From contig OX365952.1 of the NCBI GenBank assembly GCA_947247005.1, positions 3,680,501 to 3,744,500 of the forward strand: 64,000 nucleotides of DNA. Reading direction: 5' to 3'. A program made the position numbers and the translations under genes. Source of the DNA: Spisula solida (Eukaryota; Mollusca; Bivalvia; Venerida; Mactridae). Below, one piece after another: positions 43,691 through 54,964 of the stretch. The notes under the pieces are model-generated. The model was not told the DNA's origin and did not search any database. It saw nothing but the letters and a program-made list of their open reading frames with translations. Each line of letters starts with the position of its first letter. The stretch's first letter is position 1.

Positions 43691-45340
43691 GGAATGCAGT
43701 TAAAACTTAAAATCCGATAAATCTTCCAACACCTGCCGTCAGGATTTTAAAACATCAGAACTGGAATAGTTTACAGACTAAATTAATGAAAATATCTTAA
43801 AAACAAATTGTGATAAATTGGTGAAAATTTCGACAAAATAAATAAAAATGTCTTGAAACAGATTTTGTTAAAATAATGAAAATAGATTTTGTAAAATTAA
43901 CGAAAATATTTGAAGATATTTGTTTTGAGTATAAATTTTCAAATGAGAAGAGAAACAAATCTATCGTTAATTTGATTTTATATGTATAGAAGAAATTTTG
44001 AAACTTGTCCGTTAGTAAAACATTTTGACAACAGACATTGATAATCCTACATGTACATTATACCTAAAATGACATTCCTGACGAAGACTTAATCAGTCAA
44101 ACGTTGAAAAGAGACTTTGTTTTGTATTAATCAATTCATACATAACACCTACACATATGTCTTATAAATACATACGTCTTATAAACTAGCATACCATATT
44201 ACCAACAATACATCATCAGCTTCCCATCCACATAATTAATCATTAAAAGTTTTAATATGATAAACATTAGCCTTGCAAATTAAGTAAATACATTTTTGAG
44301 GTAACACATTAACAACATTCTTGTTGGATATTGTTACAACAATATAAACACCCAGTTCCTCAAGTTCAAGACGTCATCAAAGCAACAAACAAACAATGAC
44401 TCAAAATATACCGGAAACATTAAACTTTCAAACACACCAAACTGCATCAAATTTCAAAAGCACTCTTTCAGTCGAGCCTCAAACATTTTTTAATGACACT
44501 TATTAAAACAAGTAGAAACTTTCTTCCCTTTTCCTGTATTTAGGCCATAAAAATAAATGGGCAATTTTCATAGCTGGTTACAATGATGTATGTGGCTTGA
44601 GAATACTATTCATCATTTTTAAGTCAAATACAACTCAAAGGATAATCGAGTATAAGCTAAGGTTAATGGCAAAGTAAACATTTTGGTAGTTTTTCATAAT
44701 CTTAAACGAAGAAAACACATTAAGTTCTGTGTATAACTAGAGAATGAAAGGAGAACTGATCTACATCGAGACCAGACAGCAAACTGTACTATGTGCTTCT
44801 CCCCTTAGGTTACAGATAGGCCAGTTTTAGTATCATCCCTTCGTAAAAAATCTTTGATATTTCACTTGTTTTGCTTTCACCTCTGCCATCTTTGCCCATT
44901 ACTTTTAAGAATTCAGACAAGCATAATATACGAACAAGTTCCATCATTTGCTTATTGAGAGATTGACCTGTGTGCTAAAATATTTTAAGCAAATTTAAAA
45001 TATTAAAGCATGAACTCACAACCTCTAGATTACGATTATAGGTCAGTTCCCATGTATTCTATGCTTCCAATGGACAGCTAAATTCAGGAGCTATCTGAGC
45101 CTTCTTATATCATTACAAATACTGAGCTAAGCTCTTATTGGCTGTCAATGAACATATAATGACTATGTACCTAATATGATTATAATTATACTACATGTAT
45201 ACAGCGTTATGTGACATCAGTCAGGGGGACAATAACGCCTCAGTTGACAACACTAAGTCTTATATCTAGGGTGAACATTCCATACTTAATACCCCCCTCT
45301 GTAGGATGTGATATTCATATATTATGGTATGCTTCAATAA
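43691..45340. other. Intron 2 DNA, no features recognised
   Basis: AT-rich, with loose repetition of TTTTGTAAAATTAAYGAAAAT near 43790-43920. No gene or element ends recognised. Confidence 0.45.
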
Positions 45341-45349
45341 ATTACTTAC

Positions 45350-45438
45350 CTAGCTTTTTCTAAATCAGATGAGAAGTTTGGACTGTAAACGAGATGCCAG
45401 ATCAGGTCCCTAAATGTTGTATGATCAGTCTGCGATAC
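45350..45438 (-). CDS. KY: KY-like exon 2
   Basis: 89 nt between ATTTCAG and GTAAGTAAT, entered in phase 0 and left two bases into an Arg codon. It encodes VSQTDHTTFRDLIWHLVYSP and NFSSDLEKAR, the helical lead-in to the transglutaminase-like core, where family members show a similar WHLVY...DLEKARAIFRWI pattern. Intron 2 that follows is about 20.8 kb and contains the complete LINE plus several DNA elements. Confidence 0.8.
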
Positions 45439-45474
45439 CTGAAATATAAAACGGGAAATGTTTCATGTATGCAC

Positions 45475-46060
45475 ATGTCTCCATAGCAACAAAATAGTCA
45501 TTAAAGTTCAAAGTCCCAGTGACCTTGACCTAATGACCTCAAAATAGTCATTTAAGTTCAAAGTCCTAGCAACCTTGACCTTATGACCTCAAAATAGTCA
45601 TTTAAGATCAAAGTCCTAGCTACCTAGACTTAATGACCTCAAAATAATCATTTAAGTGCAAAGTCCTAGAGACCTTGACGGTGACCTTTGACCTAATAAC
45701 CTCAAAATCAAAATGGGTCATCAGGCAGTTCTGATGATGGCCAACCTTCATGTGAAGCTGGAGGATCCTGAGGTCCCACTGTTCCTGAGTTAAAGATCAG
45801 AAATTACTTGCAGGGGTCCTACTGAGCCCTAATGTCCAATCCTGAAAACAAGTTGCAAGAGTCTTGTGTCTTAGACATAGTTGTATTGCTAAAATTGTGC
45901 ATAAGAAATTTCAAATGACCATAACTTTGTCCAAACTTTGAAATTTTTCTTTTATTTTCTGCAGAATAGATCATTCTTTCTAGTGCGCCAAATTCCGGAT
46001 ATCCGAATTATTTCGAAATTATAGGACCCCTGTTCTTGGCCTACCAGCCGACAAACCAAC
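45475..46060 (+). repeat. ATGCCCCC-related repeat with ~60-bp tandem units
   Basis: CTCAAAATAGTCATTTAAG and TTCAAAGTCCTAG recur about every 60 bp from 45490 to 45715 (four units). A longer dispersed-repeat body follows (CATCAGGCAGTTCTGATGAT, TTATAGGACCCCTG). Many TGACCT half-sites. Lies in KY intron 1, just upstream of exon 2. Confidence 0.65.
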
Positions 46061-46093
46061 ATGTTAAAGCAAAATACTCCCTCTTTAAGACCA

Positions 46094-47131
46094 CGTTCAC
46101 ACTGGGCTACGCTCTTACTACGATCATGCCGATCATGCCGATCATGCCGATCTGCCCCGACCTGACAAAAAAGTATAAATCGGGACGAGATCGGCGACAA
46201 AACCAAGAAAATTGATAAATACCTTCACCGGAACGTCTGATCGACACGCTTGCTACGATTTCGCTATGATCACCGCGTTTCCGATACGATGCTTCTACGC
46301 TTACACCACGTTTCCATCGCGATCAATGCCGATCATGAACCGTTTCTACTACGATGTCGCAACGATCTGCAAGACCCTACTACGTTGGTAGGCAGACCTA
46401 AAAGACTGTAGCACGATGTTACGCCGCTCATGCCGACAATACTACGATCTTGACATGATCATAGTACAATTTGGTATGATGCTTACACTTATTAAATCAT
46501 GAGTTTGGAGCATTTTCTTCACATCACTCGTTGCCTGAAAGAGGCATTGATTCCATTGGAGGATGTTTTATGTTATACAATGAACAACTTTTTCTACAAA
46601 CCGTTATATGCATACTTAAAGGAAATGTTCATGTACTTTCCTAATATCTCGGCCAGTTTTGGTTAAAAACTTATGTTTTCCACATAATAATTTGCTTTGA
46701 TCTATGTCCAACTGGTGTCAAGGAAAATGACTATCCTATACTGGAAAATACTATACAAGTATTATTATGCGATTTTGTACGTTTTTCAATAGAAAACACA
46801 GGTAAATTTGATGCCGATGGTACTACAATGTCATTATGACCATGCCGATCCCACCAAGATGCTTCCCCGATGTTTCTACGATTATGCCGATCTTAATACG
46901 ATCTTACTACGTTCTTACACCGATTCGTTTTAGCCACGATCCCGCTACGCTTGTTTTTAACATGTTCAAAATAAGCGTAGTAAGGTCGGGGAGCACCCCG
47001 ACCTACGCGATTCCACCACGACTCTACCACGTTCATGAAGACCCTCTCCCGATTGACCACGACTGTCCCACGATTTGTCCCGATTTGGACCAATTTTAGA
47101 TCGTAGTAGAAGCGGGGCCCCAGTGTGAACG
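46094..47131 (+). mobile_element. CGTTCACACTGG element, copy 2 (1038 bp)
   Basis: Left end CGTTCACACTGGGCTACGCT and right end GGGGCCCCAGTGTGAACG are inverted termini, continuing with TACTACGATC / GATCGTAGTA. Internally, CCGATCATG and TACTACGATC motifs recur many times. No coding frame with a transposase motif. The CGTTCACACT start is Harbinger-like in style, but a target duplication was not resolved. Confidence 0.75.
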
Positions 47132-48020
47132 CCCTATAAGAGAGGGCAAAACTATAAACATTTCATATTAAAGTTCTCATGGCAAGTGAACTAAAACGTA
47201 TCAATGACATTTCTCTGCTCTACTTAATATACTTTACCAGGGGATTTAGATCAGAGTCTGATAAGTTTGATCTCGAAAAATGTGAGTACAGTATGAAAAC
47301 TATGATGTGGGAGGGAGTATATATTACACTAGTAATCTAGGAATTTATTTCTCCTGGCCTTATCAGGGTAAAAATCAAATGTATAAGAATGTTTTACATA
47401 CACAAATGATAATGCCAAGAAGAAGAATATATAAGTCTGTGTCTATAAGACTGTCGGGTTTTTAAGCTTAAAACATTAGTATGGTTCAATGGTGGACTGG
47501 TGTAAATCATGTTCTTACAGCCTAAACACATACAATAGCCTGGCATTGAACCCGTCTTCTGTCAGACTCACTTTTTTATTATAAATGCTAGGTAGGCATC
47601 CATCAGGAAGAATAAATAAATGATAAGAGATTAAGTTCTGTAAGATAGTGGCTGCCAATAGACTCTAATTATCTGACTTGGAAATTCACTCCCACAGAAA
47701 TTGTAGAAAACATAGGGTGAATCAACAACATGCTTAAAGCCACTGTAGCAGTATATTTTCTAACTTATATTAAATTTTGTCCTAAAATTGTGTCAGATAT
47801 AATTGTAAGTATTTTAAAACTTATGAAACAAATTCAAACATCTTTAATTTACAAATGCTTTTCATAAACAAATGGTCACAAATACTCAGCAGCAGGTTAT
47901 AAGGTAAATAATGTTTAAACAATTTAGACAACATGTATGACTACATGATAGCCCATTATAGTTATAATAGTCAATACTAATAAAGGCCTGGTGGTTACCA
48001 ATTGAACGACTGACATCAAA
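47132..48020. other. Intron 1 DNA without clear features
   Basis: A possible degenerate B-box (GGGTTCAATGCC on the minus strand near 47550) is the only RNA-gene hint; no full tRNA or SINE could be built around it. Confidence 0.4.
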
Positions 48021-48053
48021 ATCATCGAAGGTCCTGGCCAGACCTTCGATGAT
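48021..48053. repeat. Perfect 13-bp hairpin
   Basis: ATCATCGAAGGTC, a 7-base loop CTGGCCA, then GACCTTCGATGAT. Confidence 0.75.
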
Positions 48054-48109
48054 TAAATATTATCGTTCATGAGTTGCTGATTTGAAACTATGTGGTATAT
48101 TTAATTATG

Positions 48110-48370
48110 TTAAAGGTCACAGCCACCTTGACCTTTGACATACAAATCACAAAATCGATAGGGGCCATCAACTGTAGACATACAACTTCCATGTAAATTT
48201 TGCAGACGTGGGCCATTGTTGAGTTAGGATTTTTGACAGCGAAGACTAGGTATTTTTGTCTTTTTTATATCTGAAACTACTGAAACTAGGTCTTTAAGCT
48301 TTTTGACAGCTGGGACTTGGATTTTCGATGTTTTTACAGCTGAAACTAGGACTTACATTGGTTAAGTTCA
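48110..48370 (+). repeat. Fragment of dispersed repeat plus degenerate tandem
   Basis: GGTCACAGCCACCTTGACCT and GATAGGGGCCATCAACTG belong to the ATGCCCCC family. A block with GACAGC(T/G)..GACTTGG and CTGAAACTAGG repeated about three times follows. Confidence 0.45.
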
Positions 48371-49113
48371 TTTTCTTATTCAGTTGTGTGTTGGGCATTG
48401 TGCTTTTTTATGGTTTCTGTGCTTGGCTGGTTTAAAGTGTTGTCAGTGCTGTCTTTCCTGTTCCAATTTCTATTTCCTTTTTGATTGAGTTAAGTCAGTT
48501 TTGTATAAATACAGCTTCACCACCTTTAACTCCAAGGAGAACATTCTTCAGATTATGGCAGCCATTAGCTTACAGTTAATACATTAATCACTCTTGTTAA
48601 CCAGAAATACACACCTGTAAAATACTGAACAATTACTTAACCAGGATTTTTAATTGAAATAAGTAATCCTGGTTACCAGTTTATAACAGATTTGAGTGAT
48701 TACTGTAAATCTGAAGTTTTTGCTGTATAATAGCAAGGCCCTGAATCTTGCGAAGCTAGTAAAGTTATCCTCGTACATACTTATAAACTATGATATAGTA
48801 AGGAGAATTTGATACAACTCAATCTCGACCTTCTATACTAGCATAATTTGACAGTGGATAATTATATTGTCTATATTTATAATCCCGGCTGTATGTTTTC
48901 ATAAGCGGAAATAAGTGTCACGAAGACTCTCAATGTGTAATACAAACACAAATCTAAAGGACCCATATCGCATGATTTGCTCGCAGAAATTGATATATTC
49001 AACGCAAGAACCTTGTAATATTATTCATGCAAAAACGTCTGAGGATCAAGACAAATTTTCCATGCTAAACTAGCTGTCACTTTGAAACCTGCCAATTAGG
49101 CTTTTGATCAGCT

Positions 49114-49260
49114 GGGGTGGTATTCACTATATTGATCTTATTTAATTGGAGAATAAGGAAAGCCAATTTATAGCCTCTAACTTAACTAGTTTAATATGGT
49201 GTGATCTGATTGGTTGTCCTTATCCTTAAGTCAAGTATGATCAATATTGAATACCACCCC
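49114..49260. mobile_element. Short MITE, 147 bp
   Basis: GGGGTGGTATTCACTATATT at the left and AATATTGAATACCACCCC at the right are inverted termini; TTGATC/GATCAA also pairs. No coding capacity. Confidence 0.75.
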
Positions 49261-49369
49261 CTGGACCAGAGAGTCTATGTGTATTGATCATCTTGATTGT
49301 TTAGATCCGATGAATCGAGGAGATGAAACATTTCAGAATTCTGTCTCAGATTAGCAGAGTAACTTAAAG

Positions 49370-49620
49370 GAGTTCCAGATTTGAAATAAAATGACATCAG
49401 AGGGTCCTGATTAGATCTCCAGTTAGAAGGATTGACAGATCAGCGGTCTGTTATATTAGATTGATTTCAGGGTTAGAGAAGTCCGGATTACAGAGGTTTC
49501 CAGATAAGAGTGGACTAGATGTAATGAGAGGAATTTCTGGATTAGAGGGATATTCAAATATGAGGAATTTCTGGTTTAGAGGTCCAAGTTCGAGGTTACG
49601 TTTCACCGTTATTTTTAACA
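49370..49620 (+). repeat. Degenerate tandem repeat
   Basis: Variants of GGAATTTCTGGATTAGAGG recur with heavy divergence. The 62-codon frame across it is repeat-derived. Confidence 0.5.
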
Positions 49621-49880
49621 CTACATCTGTATCTGTATACTATGTTTAATCCCTGACTGGCAGAATTCCTGATGCATCAATTTGTCTGATGGAGAATCAT
49701 GATTGTAAATTATCAGATTATGTATCAAATGATGTCCTAACCAATCATAGTGCAGTGTAACAGACATATTCTGACAGCATACAGACATCTCAGTCAACAT
49801 TCCAACCATGACATATTGAAACAATTAAGCATGAAAATATCTCATTCATAATTTTGGGGAAAATCAGATACAACTTAATA

Positions 49881-50066
49881 CAGTACAACCTCTCCAGAGC
49901 GGCCCTCTGTTGAGCAACAATTATACTCTCTGTAACTACACCTTTAAAATTTCACTAAGATAACATTTATTTTGAATTTAACCTCAGTTAGAGCAACAAC
50001 CTTCAAACAACAACCAATATTTACAGCTCCCAAAGGGTGTTGCTATACAGATCTCAGGTTTTACTG
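49881..50066. mobile_element. TA-flanked MITE, 186 bp
   Basis: Starts CAGTACAACCTCTCCAGAG and ends CAGGTTTTACTG between TA dinucleotides (49879-49880, 50067-50068). It is related in its ends to the 971-bp element at 34808. Two GCAACAACC-like subterminal motifs are present. Confidence 0.7.
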
Positions 50067-50689
50067 TATTGGATTTCAGACTGATGCTGATATTGCAATG
50101 CTTCAACAATTTTCCATAATATAGAGTGCACCATGGCCAGTTGATTGATCTAGTGAATATTCCAATTTCCAGAAATCAATAATCAATCAGTACAGACTTA
50201 GCTCTTCTGCAAGTATTTGTCAAATTTGACATTGAAGAATAAATATGAAATTCTATTCAAATTATAAAAGATAATGTTTAGTCTATAAATAAAGTGGATC
50301 GTAGATTGCCAACTGTTGCTGACATGTTGGAAGATGGGCAAGATAAAGATGGGGAGCATAAAGCCAAGAGACATTGTACAGCCAAATGACTGTCAGATAT
50401 GTGTTCTCATGTTCAGGAATCTTCATGAAGAGTCAGACATTTTTTCAAAAAGTTTGCTTTTCAGTTTCTCATTCAGCTAGGATACTATAGAAAGACATGC
50501 AAACAGCATGTTTCTGCTCACCGAGCCTATGTGGTGAAAGATTCAGTCTTTATAATTTGATTGTTTTAAAATGCAGAGCAGGAATAGATCTCTTAATTAT
50601 TTGCTCTTCAGGGCCCGGTATGATCATGAGCATAAAAGTTGGCTATTATAGTGTATATAAGATTTGCTAGGGGAGAAACTTATATAGGC

Positions 50690-50810
50690 TGCCGGCTGAG
50701 CTCTTATAATATATAGAGCATTCAACCTGTGAAGGTAAAGGGTTTGGAGTTCAAGTCAGGGTCTGGTTGCACATTGTTCTCACCCTGTTACACACATCTT
50801 ACAGGACCAA
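50690..50810 (+). mobile_element. Degenerate tRNA-derived SINE head
   Basis: GGCTGCCGGCTGAGCTCTTA, then TAGAGCATTCAACCTGTGAA and TTGGAGTTCAAGTC reproduce A-box and B-box spacing of a tRNA, followed by a SINE-like body (GGTCTGGTTGCACATTG). Several bases deviate from tRNA consensus. Confidence 0.5.
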
Positions 50811-50846
50811 TGTTGTTTCTTTCATTTAGAAAAAATATATATCGGG

Positions 50847-52229
50847 TAAGGATGGCAACGGATACCAAAATTGGTATCCGGATAGTCGGGACGCTATCCG
50901 AACGATTATCCGGATATCCGTATAAAAAATGAACCAAACTTTGAGCGCAGCATGAAATGTAACCTAATTTCGCGACCAACATCGTCTTTGTGTACCACTA
51001 TCAGACAGACTCACATTCTATGTCTCAGAACGAGTAGTCAGCTATTTTTTCTGGTTTTATCGAATCCTATTAACTGTATTTAAATCGGAACTACAGCGTT
51101 GATCTTGAGAAGCATCTTTTTATGAATATCTTACTCGTTTGCCAAATGATATAACGGATATTCGATTACCAATTTGCTATCCGGATACTTGGAACAAACA
51201 AGAGGGCCCAAAGGGCTCTAGGTCGCTCACCTGTTATAGCAGTTCATGCAAGTCCTCTGATTTGACCTAATGACCTAGTTCTTGACCCCATACGACGAAA
51301 TATCACACTTGACCTAGATTTTGTTGAGATGATCACTCTGACCAAGTTTCATAAGGATTAGGCTAAAATTGTGACCTCTAGTGACTATACAAGGTTTTTC
51401 TATGATTTGACCTTGTGACCTAGATTTTGACCCCGGATAAGCCAATATCGAACTTGACCTAGATTTTGGTGCGATGATCATTGTGACCAAGTTTCATAAA
51501 GATTAGGTCAAAATTGTGACCTCAAGTGACTACACAAGGTTTTTCTATGATTTGACCTTGTGACCTAGTTTTTGACCCCGGATAACCCAATATCGAACTT
51601 GACCTAGATTTTGTTGAGATAATCATTGCGACCAAGCTTCATAAAGATTAGGTCAAAATTGTGACCTCTAGTGACTACACATGTTTTTTCTATGATTTGA
51701 CCTTGTGACCTAGTTTTTGACCCCGGATGACCCAATATCAAACTTGACCTAGATTTTGTTGAGATGATCATTGTGATCAAGTTTCATAAAGATTAAGTCA
51801 AAATTGTGACCTCTAGTGTCTACACAAGGTTTTTCTATGATTTGACCTTGTGACCTACTTTTTGACCCCGGATGACCCAATATCGAACCTTGACCTAGAT
51901 TTTGTTGTGATGATCATTGTGACCAAGTTTCATAAAGATTAGATCAAAATTGTGACCTCTAGGGACTACACAAGGTTTTTCTATGATTTGACCTTGTGAC
52001 CTAGTTTTTGACCCCGGATGACCCAATATCGAACTTGACCTAGATTTTGTTGAGATGATCATTGTCACCAAGTTTCATAAAGATTAAATCAAAATTGTGA
52101 CCTCTAGTGTCTACACAAGCAAATTGTTGACGGACGACGGACGACAGACGACGGACGGACGACGGACGAAGAGTGATCACAAAAGTGATCACTAAAAACG
52201 AATAACTGGTTATTCGTTGCCAACCTTAA
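50847..52229. mobile_element. TIR element interrupted by HINE-like copy 3
   Basis: TAAGGATGGCAACGGATA at the left mirrors TATTCGTTGCCAACCTTA at the right. TATCCGGAT motifs recur near the left end (50873-50915) and again near 51178. A second element (51197-52195) is nested inside. The right end lies about 43 bp from KY exon 1. Confidence 0.7.
51197..52195 (+). mobile_element. Helitron/HINE-like element, copy 3
   Basis: Starts AACAAGAGGGCCCAAAGGGC. It holds six ~145-bp core units, then a GACGGAC tract around 52130-52170. The terminal hairpin AGTGATCAC-AAAA-GTGATCACT (52172-52193) is perfect and followed by AA. Compared with copy 2 the terminal hairpin has been changed or shortened while keeping its palindromic form. 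Confidence 0.7.
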
Positions 52230-52271
52230 TATCAGGATAAGGGTTGTACAGTCATATAATAACATACTTAC

Positions 52272-52446
52272 CACAATAGCATGATTATCAACAAATGAGA
52301 ATTGTGTAACATCCCTGTAGATATCAAACTTCCTGTATCGTGACCGTACTGCTGGCGGCAATTTACGACCTTGGTTCACATTCTGTGGCTGGAAGTTGGG
52401 CGGAGCTTGCATCTTTGTGGGCGGGGCTTCTCAAAATGTCAACAGT
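52272..52446 (-). CDS. KY: KY-like exon 1 (start codon at 52412)
   Basis: The ATG at 52412-52410 opens 47 codons (MQAPPNFQPQ ... FSFVDNHAIV) ending in phase 0 at the donor GTG|GTAAGT. The hydrophilic N-terminus has no signal peptide, in keeping with a cytosolic protein. A likely acceptor (TTATTGCAG|ACTG) at 52447 suggests the 34 bases before the ATG are 5' UTR of a spliced exon, so the promoter and a leader exon would lie further upstream (above 52.45 kb) and were not found. A TIR element ends about 43 bp downstream of the donor. Confidence 0.75.
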
Positions 52447-52449
52447 CTG

Positions 52450-54425
52450 CAATAAACAATAAATATTCATAACAACAAATTACCACAGCCTTCATTATAA
52501 TAATATATATAGTAGTAATTTTTGGAATATTACAAACCACACAAGTGTTTCATCAGCTTTGATAATGTCTGGCCTTTCTTTGGCAATGTAAAATATACAA
52601 GCTTAATATGTCTCTGGACAAACATTTTATGACCATTCTAACCTTGCATTGACCAAACCATCAAACTGACCGACTGATACCGACCAACCAAGAGGAGTAT
52701 CTTACGGATACAAGAGCTTGGTAGAACACACGACCCTTGCATCATGATGGCAAGTTGGCATCCAGCAATTTCTTAAAGGTACGGGTCCAACCAGCTATTT
52801 TTTTTGGAAGGGGTCCTGACCGGAGTCATATATAGTCAAGACATGATAAAACTTGTCACATTTATGATAATGAACACTGTGTATTTTAAATCCATACATA
52901 TACATAATGAAAATACACAACAAGTGAGATCCTTGATGAATCGCACAAACAGACAAAGAAGGTCATTGAATACATCCAATTTGCCAGCAGATCAGACAAA
53001 ATCACACATAAATCACACATAATTACAAAAATCAAACACAGCAATCTTAACTGTAAACTGTGAAATAGACTGTCATCATCCAAGCTATCATCCATTTTAC
53101 TGGTGAATATAATGAAGATAAATTGAAGGACAGAAAGTACAGGTTTTGTATAGCACTGAGAATTTGACCTGATCCTGACCTTTATGCATTAACATATTAC
53201 AAGGTTCATACATTGAATACATAAATTTCCGCAAGCAAATCATGCCATATCAGTCCTTGAGATTTGTGATTGTATAGCACGGAAAATTTGACCTGATCCT
53301 GACCTAGCTACCATGGAATTCTTAAACATTGTCTGCAGATCAATTATAGCCACATTTTAAATGTTTCTACTTGAATATTTTTCGTTATAATCATCGTCAT
53401 ACGAACACATGAACACACAATACTTCTTAATTATGCCTAGTACATAAATGCAATGCTATAACATATGCTGTATTTTGTTTCTTTTGCAAATTATAATGCA
53501 AGAGTTAACAGCTTTTATATAAACATATGTTGCAGTACTTGTGCAGTATAAATGCAATATGTTCATGCAACATTTAATATGAACAAATTATATGCATATA
53601 CAAGAGTGCCAGCTGTCACAAAACATGCCAGTCTAAGTTATGAGCCATCATTGGCAATAACTTGTGTGATCAAGGGTGATAAATCTGTACCAAAATTCTA
53701 ACTTGGCAGGAAATTTTTGTCTTGTATATAAGTTATAACAATACATAATTGATTTGCAAAAATGTATTGAATTCTCAAGAAAATAATTGAAATAAAGATC
53801 GGGTAATAAGTTTATACTAGAGTCCACAAATGGGTAGGGTAAATATCATGCCATTATTAATTTACATAATTGACAAAAGGGGCACAACTCTCACTCTAGA
53901 ACAGTGTTGATGTTGTTGGGTTTATATGGAACATGACCTGTAATACGTTCTTTCTACTATGTGTACAATTTTGGAAAATTAATTGGATGATCATTTTCTT
54001 ACTGAATGATCATAATTATTTTTATCAATAAATTAATGTTCATTTTCAATAGAAAAAGGGGCATAACTCAGTTATAATGCAATCCAGCAAGTTATTAGAC
54101 TTGACCTAGGTTATAGAATGATTAAAAGACAAATCAAGTGTTATTAAAAGTATCCGGTTTGAATTGTTAAAGAGAGTGTTGATGTCACCAATCCTACGCC
54201 TCAACCGCCCACTGCAGAATTGATATTCCATAACAAACCCCGTCATGAAGGCCGCCGGGCGCATAATTAAGTAGACAACTTAGTGCACAGACTGCAATAT
54301 GAGAACAAAACTTATGAGTCATATATTATCACTCATATTCCGCATAATATATTCTATTTTAAATGAGGTATTTTGTTTTGTAGTATTTACTTCATTAAAA
54401 TTCAAGTTTAATACTGCAGTGAATA
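52450..54425. other. Upstream of KY, no gene recognised
   Basis: Likely holds KY promoter or leader exon, but I could not place either. Repeated GAAAATTTGACCTGATCCTG near 53160 and 53281 marks a small duplication. Confidence 0.4.
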
Positions 54426-54429
54426 TTAA

Positions 54430-54960
54430 AGGTCCTGCCTCACAGATTGTGCTAAATTTTTTGTATATCGTGATTTTCAAACCTAACCAAGTATTGATGT
54501 AATGGAAAGCGTGACTGACGGTTGCTTTACGACAGATTTGGTGCAAATAAGCAATTTTAACCACTCACGATATCGCCCACTGAGTATTTTTTTCTTGAAA
54601 AAAAGCGCTAAGTTTCCTTCCAACATGCTTTGTAAATTATGTAATTCATACATGATCCAACTGTAACATCAGCAAACTACAGCATGAACATCAGAGAGGT
54701 ATTTGGTTCGGTTTTTTTATTCGTTTTCATCAAATGCGAACAAATTTCAGGCAATTTAAGTAATAGTAGTGTTAATTCTATAGGGTATTAATACTTTTGG
54801 GTAAAAATACTAAATAACTACAAAATGCTGCAGTTTCTCGAGTTATTTTGGATGCCAGTGTGGTTGTTTATGGGATATACAGCCAACTATACCAAAATTA
54901 TGCGAATATTTGACAATTTTATTTTATTTTTGCAATACACCAATATGTGAGGCAGTCCCT
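54430..54960. mobile_element. piggyBac-like MITE, 531 bp
   Basis: Termini AGGTCCTGCCTCACA and TGTGAGGCAGTCCCT are inverted and flanked by TTAA on both sides (54426-54429, 54961-54964), the piggyBac target signature. No transposase frame. Confidence 0.75.
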
Positions 54961-54964
54961 TTAA

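Larger units (their letters stand above)
19058..52446 (-). other. KY: Gene span: KY/hillarin-like protein gene
   Basis: Six coding exons (52272-52412, 45350-45438, 24427-24567, 23427-23619, 20638-21306, 19058-19336) have GT donors, AG acceptors and matching phases. They give 504 continuous codons. Family recognition rests on TDPEQLIYSHW...WQLL...LQEFEELPLVKSYFF, on the transglutaminase-fold block NHSWNAVYIDENWYLVDSHW, and on the N-terminal DNHAIV. In vertebrates KY is a muscle Z-disc-associated protein, and hillarin is a cytoskeletal relative in invertebrates; an intracellular cytoskeletal role is inferred. The 3' end of the gene is unresolved. Confidence 0.85.

Noticed and set aside
52804..53095. 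Overlapping short frames upstream of KY
   Set aside because: No splice-site support, no domain, and low-complexity composition; insufficient for a leader exon call.
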